This document shows, piece after piece, positions 14,962 to 20,303 of a stretch of 20,303 nt of DNA (positions are counted from its first letter, which is position 1; every line of letters starts with the position of its first letter). The notes below the pieces were generated by a model. It did not search any database. It had not been told where the DNA came from and worked only from the letters and a program-made list of their open reading frames with translations. Both the position numbers and the translations under genes were made by a program. The stretch lies in the NCBI GenBank assembly GCA_045533175.1, contig JAZSHJ010000024.1, forward strand, positions 1-20,303, written 5' to 3'. Source of the DNA: SIG588 sp045533175 (GTDB lineage Bacteria; Bacillota; Clostridia; Oscillospirales; Acutalibacteraceae).

Positions 14962-16509
14962 ATGCAACAATTTTTGGATGCTGTTTCCTCGGTGAACGGG
15001 GTAGTCAACAGCGCGGTATGGGGCCTGCCCGGCCTGATCTTGCTGATAGGCACGGGTATTCTGCTCACGGTTTGTACAAAAGTGTTCCAGATCAGTCACT
15101 TGGGACATTGGTGGAAAAAGACCATTGCGAGCGTGTTTAAAAAAGACAGCAAAGCGACAAAAAGCGCCGATAAAAAAACCATTTCGCAATTCCAGGCGCT
15201 GTGCGCGGCGTTGGCGGCAACGGTTGGCACCGGCAACATTGCGGGTGTGGCGGCGGCCATTGTGATCGGCGGCCCCGGCGCGGTGTTCTGGATGTGGGTT
15301 GCGGCGTTTTTCGGTATGATGACCAACTTTTCGGAAAACCTGCTCGGTATCTACTACCGTCGTCGCAACAAGGACGGCGAATGGTCGGGCGGCCCGATGT
15401 ATTATTTGCGTGACGGCTTGGGCAAGCGCTACGGCATCAAGTGGCTGTCGCCCGTGTCCAAGGTGCTGGCGGTGCTGTTTGCCTGTTTTGCCATTCTCGC
15501 ATCCTTCGGCATCGGCAACATGGCGCAGATCAACAAAATCGTGTTGAACATGGATGCAGCCTTCTTTAAAAACACCACCCTCGGCACCGTGCCGGGCACG
15601 GAAATCGATGTGATCCGTTTGATCCTCGGTTTGGCGTTGTTGGTGTTGGCGGCACTCATCATCATTGGCGGCTTGAAGCGCATTGCTCGTTTTGCCGAAG
15701 TGGTGGTGCCGTTTATGGCGGTAGCATACGTCATTGGGGCGTTGATTATTTTCGGTTTCAACATCACAAAAGTCGGTGCCATGTTTGCGGCGATCTTCAA
15801 GTTTGCGTTCACCCCTGCGGCGATGGTCGGCGGCGGTATCGGCGCACTCATCAAAACCACTATGACGCAGGGCTTCAAGCGCGGTGTGTTTTCCAATGAA
15901 GCGGGTCTCGGTTCGTCGGTTATAGTGCACTCTTCCTCCAATGTGAAAGAGCCTGTGAAGCAGGGCATGTGGGGTATTTTTGAAGTGTTTTTCGATACCT
16001 TCGTGGTGTGCACCATGACGGCTATCGTGGTGCTGTCCACCGGCTTTATCAACCTTTCCACCGGTGCGCCCGCGGCGGGTGCCGACGGGGATACGCTGGT
16101 ATCGCAGGCATTTGGTATGTATTTCGGCAATTTCGGCACGGCGTTTGTGGCGATCGCCATGCTGTTCTTTGCCTTCACCACCGTGCTCGGCTGGTCGCAG
16201 TACGGATCCAAAGCGGTGGAGTATCTGTTCGGCACCAAGGGCGTGAAAATATACAAAGTGATCTTTGTGGCGATGATCGTGTCGGGTGCCGTGATGGAAG
16301 GCGGCCTTGCGTGGGATCTGTCGGATACCTTCAACGGGTTGATGATGATTCCGAACTTGATCGGTGTGCTCACCTTGTTCCCGCTGGTGCTCAAAATCAC
16401 CAAGAATTACGTCGATCGTAAGATCCGCGGCAAGGACGTATCCCCGCTTTTGTCGTATGATCCCGCTATCCAGGCGGAAATGGAAGCTACGTTGGCAGAC
16501 GACGAATAA
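14962..16509 (+). CDS. AGCS-family glycine/alanine:cation symporter
   Basis: This 515-residue carrier of the alanine or glycine:cation symporter family imports small amino acids with Na+ or H+. Family motifs are ALCAALAATVGTGNIAGVAA around residues 79-98, GGPGAVFWMWVAAFFGM after it, GGPMYYLRDGLG near 146-157, and the FKRGVFSNEAGLGSS segment near 306-320. Around eleven hydrophobic helices are visible. GAGGTGG at 14951-14957 lies before ATG 14962. Glycine is the likely substrate because the glycine riboswitch controls it. The gene is monocistronic, ending at a strong hairpin terminator shared with the convergent AraC gene. Confidence 0.95.
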   Translation: MQQFLDAVSSVNGVVNSAVWGLPGLILLIGTGILLTVCTKVFQISHLGHWWKKTIASVFKKDSKATKSADKKTISQFQALCAALAATVGTGNIAGVAAAIVIGGPGAVFWMWVAAFFGMMTNFSENLLGIYYRRRNKDGEWSGGPMYYLRDGLGKRYGIKWLSPVSKVLAVLFACFAILASFGIGNMAQINKIVLNMDAAFFKNTTLGTVPGTEIDVIRLILGLALLVLAALIIIGGLKRIARFAEVVVPFMAVAYVIGALIIFGFNITKVGAMFAAIFKFAFTPAAMVGGGIGALIKTTMTQGFKRGVFSNEAGLGSSVIVHSSSNVKEPVKQGMWGIFEVFFDTFVVCTMTAIVVLSTGFINLSTGAPAAGADGDTLVSQAFGMYFGNFGTAFVAIAMLFFAFTTVLGWSQYGSKAVEYLFGTKGVKIYKVIFVAMIVSGAVMEGGLAWDLSDTFNGLMMIPNLIGVLTLFPLVLKITKNYVDRKIRGKDVSPLLSYDPAIQAEMEATLADDE

Positions 16510-16512
16510 GAG

Positions 16513-16550
16513 AAAAAGAACTCCCGAACACGGTTCGGGAGTTCTTTTTT
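16513..16550. terminator. Bidirectional terminator, AGCS gene / AraC gene
   Basis: A 17-bp perfect inverted repeat pairs 16513-16529 (AAAAAGAACTCCCGAAC) with 16533-16549 around the loop ACG, and has A- and T-runs on either side. Its right end overlaps the stop codon of the minus-strand AraC-type gene. Confidence 0.93.
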
Positions 16551-17301
16551 ATATGGTTTTGGATTCGCGGCGGATAGCACCCGGTGTTTTGCCGTGTACC
16601 GCGGCGAGAACTTTACGGAAATAGGAGGCGGAACTGAACCCCACGCGGTCGCAGATATGTTCCACCGTAAGGTCGGTGGAACATAAAAGATCGATCGCCT
16701 TTTGGCAAGCCACCTCTTGCCGCAGGCGGTTGGGTGTTTTGCCCAGCACCTGTCGAACGTAGTTGTACAGTTGTGATTCGCTGATACGGCAAGCGGCGGC
16801 GTATTCGGTGACGGTGCGGGTGTGATCTTCTTGGATATGCACCAACAGTTGATTCACCACTTCCTCCGCACGGCTGTGCGCAGCGGGACGCAACCGCGCT
16901 TCCACCAACCCCATGAAACGGCAGAGTTGCCCTATGGAGGTCAAGTTGCGCTCTTTGCTCTGTGAAAGCGGGGCAAACGCTTGCCACAATTCCTCGTCAA
17001 ACGGGATCTTTTGCAGACAGTATCCGTCCGATGGGGTGGGAAAATACAAAAAGCCGATGGAATCGAATCGCACCGTGCCCTCGGGAATCCAATAGGATTG
17101 ATATTTCAGTCCCTTGGGGATGTAAAACATATCGCCCGTGTTCAGTTCCAGCGTTTCATGCTCGGTCACGATACGCCCGCGTCCCGCCTTCATGAATGCA
17201 AAGAAATGCCGTTCAATGCCGTGGCGGTTATCGCGGTACTGTGCTCCGTTGAAGGAAAAATCGTTGAACAGAAAGAAATTCAAAAAATGTGTATCATTCA
17301 T
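16549..17301 (-). CDS. AraC-family transcriptional regulator with cupin sensor domain
   Basis: This 250-residue regulator has an N-terminal cupin-like sensor (about residues 25-75: HFFAFMKAGRGRI, then ELNTGDMFYIPKG) and a C-terminal double helix-turn-helix DNA-binding domain. The latter runs from VNQLLVHIQEDHTRTV to the characteristic VGFSSASYFRKVLAAVHGKTPGAIR-type ending, here split by short variations. Such proteins usually sense a sugar or related ligand. The start is taken at the ATG whose first base pairs with 17301, because AAGGGG lies 9 bases upstream; an in-frame ATG at 17325 would add eight residues and has a weaker site. It is divergent from the epimerase-like gene at 17407 and probably controls it, itself, or both. 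The ligand is unknown. Confidence 0.9.
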   Translation of the reverse strand: MNDTHFLNFFLFNDFSFNGAQYRDNRHGIERHFFAFMKAGRGRIVTEHETLELNTGDMFYIPKGLKYQSYWIPEGTVRFDSIGFLYFPTPSDGYCLQKIPFDEELWQAFAPLSQSKERNLTSIGQLCRFMGLVEARLRPAAHSRAEEVVNQLLVHIQEDHTRTVTEYAAACRISESQLYNYVRQVLGKTPNRLRQEVACQKAIDLLCSTDLTVEHICDRVGFSSASYFRKVLAAVHGKTPGAIRRESKTI

Positions 17302-17339
17302 CCATGAAATCCCCTTGCTTTCCATAGAATATTACCTTG

Positions 17340-17377
17340 CCGTCAACAGAATAGCATGTTTTGTTTCTTCCGTCAAC
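17340..17377. promoter_or_regulatory. Direct repeat CCGTCAAC, candidate AraC-type operator
   Basis: CCGTCAAC occurs at 17340-17347 and again at 17370-17377, exactly 30 bp apart, about three helical turns. AraC-type regulators often bind two direct half-sites on one face of DNA. One copy overlaps the regulator's own -35, and the other abuts its -10. Binding is inference. Confidence 0.45.
17348..17376 (-). promoter_or_regulatory. Promoter of the AraC-type gene
   Basis: On the minus strand, TTGACG (17376-17371) and TATTCT (17353-17348) have a 17-base spacer, with TGC before the -10. It reads toward the start at 17301. Confidence 0.75.
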
Positions 17378-17388
17378 TATGTTAAAAT
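17361..17388 (+). promoter_or_regulatory. Possible promoter of the epimerase-like gene
   Basis: TTGTTT at 17361-17366 and TAAAAT at 17383-17388 have a 16-base spacer, with TGT before the -10. The start would fall near 17395, inside the ribosome binding site region, so the leader would be very short. The promoter overlaps the divergent one almost fully, so the two probably exclude each other. Confidence 0.45.
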
Positions 17389-17406
17389 ACGGGAGAGGTG
17401 AATGAA

Positions 17407-18345
17407 ATGGGAAAGAGAGTGTTGCTCATTGCGGGCGGCGGTACGCTTGGTACATACACGGCACAGGAATTGCTTTCTCTCGGTCATCGGGTGGATGTGA
17501 TCTGTCCCGAAGAGAAGGTGTCGGACAACAAGCGCTTACGTTATTTTCAGGCTTTCGCAACGGATGAGTATTTAGCCGCGTTGTTCAAAACCACGCGGTA
17601 CGACGGCATTGTGAATTTCTTGCATTACGCAGACGTGGAGAAATACAAGGTAACGCATCCGTTGTTGATGGCGAATACCGATCATCTGATCTTCCTTTCG
17701 TCCTATCGCGTGTATGCGGACGAACAGCACCCCATCACCGAAACCGCCCCCCGCTTGTTGGACGTGTCGCGGGACGAAGAGTTTGTGAAGACCGAAACGT
17801 ACGCGATTCGCAAAGCGGTGGCAGAGGATTTCTTGCGTCACGAATGTGCGGGTGAGCGTTATACCATCGTGCGTCCCGTCATCTCCTTTTCCGATCGACG
17901 GCTTGACCTCGTGATGAACAGCGCCCGCGAGATACCGGAATACGCGGCACGTGGTGAGACGATGCGCTTGCCCGCGATGGTGCGGGATTTTAAAGCGGGA
18001 CTCGATTGGGCGGGTAACTCGGGTAAGTTGATCGCTCATCTGCTGTTTAAGGAGGATGCCATCGGTGAAACCTTCACCGTCTATTCGGGACACGGGCTCA
18101 CCTGGGGTGAAGTGGCGGATTATTACAGCGAACTTGTGGGGCTGAAAGTGAATTGGTGTACCGAAGAGGAGTTTGTGAACGACAACTTCGCCGTGGCGCG
18201 TCAGCCATGGGCGTGGGTGTACGACCGCCGTTTTAATCGGGATATCGATGCCTCTAAAATTTTGCGTGTCACGGGACTTACCGCCGCTGATTTCACTTCG
18301 GTGAAAGACGGCATTCAGATAGAACTCGAAAAGATCAAAGGATAA
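17407..18345 (+). CDS. NAD(P)-binding epimerase/dehydratase-like protein
   Basis: This 312-residue protein resembles the extended short-chain dehydrogenase (NAD-dependent epimerase/dehydratase) superfamily. The N-terminal Rossmann loop reads VLLIAGGGTLGTYTAQEL, a variant GxxGxxG. A Y...K pair occurs in TETYAIRKAVAEDFLR (about residue 137-152), as expected for the catalytic Tyr-xxx-Lys motif, although the Tyr-Lys spacing (YAIRK) is one residue longer than classic. LIFLSSYRVYAD near 95-106 resembles the serine-containing strand. GGGAGAGG before ATG 17407 fits; a GTG at 17398 would overlap that site. It is divergent from the AraC gene. The substrate is unknown and could be a nucleotide sugar. 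Confidence 0.8.
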   Translation: MGKRVLLIAGGGTLGTYTAQELLSLGHRVDVICPEEKVSDNKRLRYFQAFATDEYLAALFKTTRYDGIVNFLHYADVEKYKVTHPLLMANTDHLIFLSSYRVYADEQHPITETAPRLLDVSRDEEFVKTETYAIRKAVAEDFLRHECAGERYTIVRPVISFSDRRLDLVMNSAREIPEYAARGETMRLPAMVRDFKAGLDWAGNSGKLIAHLLFKEDAIGETFTVYSGHGLTWGEVADYYSELVGLKVNWCTEEEFVNDNFAVARQPWAWVYDRRFNRDIDASKILRVTGLTAADFTSVKDGIQIELEKIKG

Positions 18346-18376
18346 AGAAAAGACCTGCCGCGGCAGGTCTTTTCTT
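18345..18376. terminator. Perfect 32-bp palindrome, bidirectional terminator
   Basis: Bases 18345-18360 and 18361-18376 are exact reverse complements (AAGAAAAGACCTGCCG and its complement), with no spacer. A-rich and T-rich edges suit termination from both sides. It lies between the stops of the epimerase-like and DUF4037 genes, sharing a base with the former. Confidence 0.88.
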
Positions 18377-18377
18377 G

Positions 18378-19307
18378 TTATACAGCGTACAGCACGTGCA
18401 GGTTTCGGATGTTCACATCCTCGATGCTGTTGTTCACGGCGTAGGCATGCCCTTCCAATTCATCCCCGCAAAATGCGGTGAGATGTTGTTCCCGTAACTG
18501 CGTCACCACGGCGGCAGATACTTGTTCGATCACCGCGTCTTTATCGGGAACACAGCCTGTGGAGAGCAGGTATTCCAGCGGGGCAGCCAAATCGGCCAAA
18601 TGCGATAGGTCATGCAGGGCGCGGAACTGCCATTTGTAATAGGGGCGATAGGTGCGGTTCAGCAAAAAGACGGCGTGGATGGTACTTTTCACAAACTCGC
18701 ACACGGCGAGTTGCGCCGCCGCCGTGTCGCCGCGCTTCACACAGCGCGGGAAGTTGTATTGTCCCGCTTGCCCCATCATGAGAAGATGTCCCGCGAGCTT
18801 TTTGCGTCGCACGTCTTCCGGGAGATAGCCAAGTTGCTCTCGCACGGTGGTGAAATGTCCGTTTCCGTCGTGGAATATACGGCCGTTTGTCACTTCAGCG
18901 AGCGATTGTTCCGGCACAAAAAACCAATCCTGCCCTGTGAGGACACCGTCCGCCCGTCCCGTTTTGTCTTGTAAAAATTCACCCAGTCGCAAAACCCCGT
19001 GACGGTTGCCGCCCACAGGGGAGAGAGGCGCGCGCTCAAATCCCATAAATTCGCGGGGGAGTTTGGCGTACGCGCGTTCCAGCAAAAATGCGGTGCGGCG
19101 ATCCACCGCCTCCTCGTCCGGCAGAAAGATGCAAAAACCGGGTTCAAAGTCGTGATCCTGTGAAAGCGCGTCATCGAAACCGAAACATTCCGAACCACTC
19201 CCCGCAAGTCCTACCGCGATGTGCGGTAACACGCCGGAAAACTGTTCGCGTAATAAAGGCTCGCCGTATTCTCGCCAGAATTTTTCGGAAAGGTCAAGTC
19301 CCTTCAT
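18378..19307 (-). CDS. DUF4037 (nucleotidyltransferase-like) protein
   Basis: This 309-residue soluble protein resembles DUF4037 proteins, whose N-terminal half is nucleotidyltransferase-like. VGLAGSGSECFGFDDALSQD at about residues 32-51, followed by HDFEPG, gives a GS...D.D pattern as in polymerase-beta-type nucleotidyltransferases; the C-terminal half is helical. The substrate is unknown. It begins 14 bases inside the end of the TPR gene (19294-19307), so the two are coupled and transcribed from the promoter at 20063-20091. Its own ribosome binding site, upstream of the ATG at 19307, is weak, which fits coupled translation. It ends at the palindromic terminator shared with the epimerase-like gene. 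Confidence 0.82.
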   Translation of the reverse strand: MKGLDLSEKFWREYGEPLLREQFSGVLPHIAVGLAGSGSECFGFDDALSQDHDFEPGFCIFLPDEEAVDRRTAFLLERAYAKLPREFMGFERAPLSPVGGNRHGVLRLGEFLQDKTGRADGVLTGQDWFFVPEQSLAEVTNGRIFHDGNGHFTTVREQLGYLPEDVRRKKLAGHLLMMGQAGQYNFPRCVKRGDTAAAQLAVCEFVKSTIHAVFLLNRTYRPYYKWQFRALHDLSHLADLAAPLEYLLSTGCVPDKDAVIEQVSAAVVTQLREQHLTAFCGDELEGHAYAVNNSIEDVNIRNLHVLYAV

Positions 19308-20037
19308 AGATACCCGTCGCCCTCGCTTTCAGTTCTTTTTCGTACGCAAAACGGCCGTAATAACCAAACACCGTGGCACACTTTTCACACACAAAGGCGT
19401 AGTTGCCGTCGTGTTGTTCGTGCGCTTCCAACAACGCTTCGGCCAGGTCCAACAAGTCCTCGATTTTTTCGGCCGCATCCAACAAGCCGTGTTCGGCTTC
19501 TGCGGCCGAGGCCATGTTCAAATAGGTGATGGCCGCTTCGGGGGCACCGTTTTCCACTTGCTTCATCACGCCCAGCGCGTTTTGATACAAGGCGCGTGCT
19601 TCCTCAAAACGGTGCAGATCCACCAACGCCAACGCCATGTTGTTGTAAAGACCGCCCAGCCGCGCATCGTCGGGGGCGAGTTCGCGCTCATAAATCTCCC
19701 GTGCTTTTTCAAACAGCGCGATTCCGCGTTCTGCCATATCAAACGCCTTGAACACGGTGGCGCAGTTCAAATAGGTGGTGGCGGCACCGACTTGTTCCGT
19801 AAGGCCGTGATCGGACACCGTTTTAAGTGCCGTTTCAGCGGTGGCAACCGCCTCTTCACCGCGGCCGCATTTGCGCAGAAGTCCCATCAATTCGTTTTGT
19901 ATCAGCAACGCCGTTTTCGCGTCACGGACGGCTTCTGCTTCCGCGAGCCAATAGCGCAGATGCCGTTCGGCGGCACCGTAATCATTTTTGTGCAGATACT
20001 CGTCCAGTTTGTCCAAAACTCGTGTGCGGTCGATCAT
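19294..20037 (-). CDS. Tetratricopeptide-repeat protein
   Basis: This 247-residue soluble helical protein has several TPR-like units. One runs from about residue 85 to 118 (AATTYLNCATVFKAFDMAERGIAL), then GGLYNNMALALVDLHRFEEARALYQNAL, then AITYLNMASAAEAE. These helices normally bind a partner protein. The C-terminal part carries VCEKCATVFGYYGRF, with a CxxC pair that could bind metal. AAGGAGGTG stands before the ATG at 20037. The downstream DUF4037 gene overlaps by 14 bases, so TPR and nucleotidyltransferase-like proteins probably work as a pair. The process is unknown. Confidence 0.85.
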   Translation of the reverse strand: MIDRTRVLDKLDEYLHKNDYGAAERHLRYWLAEAEAVRDAKTALLIQNELMGLLRKCGRGEEAVATAETALKTVSDHGLTEQVGAATTYLNCATVFKAFDMAERGIALFEKAREIYERELAPDDARLGGLYNNMALALVDLHRFEEARALYQNALGVMKQVENGAPEAAITYLNMASAAEAEHGLLDAAEKIEDLLDLAEALLEAHEQHDGNYAFVCEKCATVFGYYGRFAYEKELKARATGIYEGT

Positions 20038-20062
20038 ACGGCACCTCCTTTTCTTTAACTAT

Positions 20063-20091
20063 ATTATACCGCGGGCAAGAGGGTTTTGCAA
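20063..20091 (-). promoter_or_regulatory. Promoter of the TPR-DUF4037 operon
   Basis: On the minus strand, TTGCAA (20091-20086) and a consensus TATAAT (20068-20063) have a 17-base spacer. The leader before the ATG at 20037 is about 20 bases. Confidence 0.88.
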
Positions 20092-20168
20092 CCGTTTTCC
20101 TTTATGGTACACGGTGGAAGTGTTTGTCAACGGTGGGGAAGAGATTCTTTCGGCTTTACCGTAAATCA

Positions 20169-20290
20169 AAACCACTAGTAAACTAGTGGTTTGCTCAGAC
20201 CCTAGAAGGGTCAGTACTTGCTGACCCCTCTAAGGGGTACTGAGGGTTTGTTATCGCATCACTATTACAGGCAGCCACTAAAGTGGCTGT
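20169..20290. repeat. Cluster of four hairpins, possible end of an IS200/IS605-like element
   Basis: Four inverted repeats follow one another: AAACCACTAGT 20169-20179 with 20182-20192; GACCC 20198-20202 with GGGTC 20208-20212; CAGTA 20212-20216 plus CCCCT 20225-20229 with AGGGG 20233-20237 and TACTG 20238-20242; and CAGCCACT 20272-20279 with 20282-20289. There is no open frame of note. Subterminal hairpins are typical of IS200/IS605 elements, and TTAC at 20156-20159, 9 bases before the first hairpin, could be a target-like site. No transposase lies inside the window, so this may instead be a structured RNA gene. Confidence 0.4.
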
Positions 20291-20303
20291 CTGTTTCTTT
20301 ATC

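Noticed and set aside
14890..15930. A 346-residue open frame on the minus strand across the AGCS gene and the riboswitch leader
   Set aside because: It is antisense to the riboswitch terminator and the symporter, with shadow-like composition.

Overview
The window reads as chromosome from a Gram-positive anaerobe of the class Clostridia, probably an Oscillospiraceae/Ruminococcaceae-type gut bacterium. This is inferred from the gene families (GPH sugar symporter, ECF S component, AGCS symporter with a glycine riboswitch, TIGR02206/YwaF-like protein, DUF4037 plus TPR pair, licABC genes), from textbook SigA-type promoters with 17-bp spacers, and from strong AGGAGG-like ribosome binding sites. Most genes look moderately GC-rich; the first gene (409-1530) is visibly richer in A+T and looks like an insertion or transfer.

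Layout. 1-408: no convincing gene; a GC-rich segment with two hairpins, then a good promoter and a ~200-nt leader. 409-1530: sugar-transfer-associated ATP-grasp protein. 1531-1892: hairpin and promoter only. 1893-3539: small AAA/ABC-type ATPase and a YwaF-like membrane protein, each with its own promoter. 3590-4984 (minus): GPH-family symporter, convergent with the previous gene across a shared terminator. 5147-6320: ECF S component followed by a uridine-kinase-like P-loop kinase. 6397-7821: glutamine synthetase I with its own promoter and terminator.

The centre of interest is 7883-14705. This is one promoter and five tightly packed genes: a CDP-glycerol glycerophosphotransferase-like protein; a 919-residue protein joining a YidC/Oxa1 domain, a multi-pass membrane block and a sulfatase/LtaS-like phosphotransferase domain; LicC (choline-phosphate cytidylyltransferase); LicA (choline kinase); and LicB (choline transporter). 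Together they suggest uptake and activation of choline to CDP-choline, plus membrane machinery that builds or decorates a phosphate-linked surface polymer. No licD, the usual phosphocholine transferase, is visible. The YidC domain has Asn where canonical Gram-positive insertases have a key Arg. I consider this fusion and its pairing with licCAB the best candidate for an undescribed system.

14713-16509: a promoter, a single-aptamer glycine riboswitch, a leader terminator and an AGCS amino acid:cation symporter. 16549-18345: an AraC-type regulator divergent from an NAD-binding epimerase-like protein, with overlapping promoters and an 8-bp direct repeat 30 bp apart. 18378-20037 (minus): a DUF4037 protein overlapping a TPR protein, with one promoter. 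20169-20290: four consecutive hairpins at the right edge, possibly the end of an IS200/IS605-like element or an unknown structured RNA.
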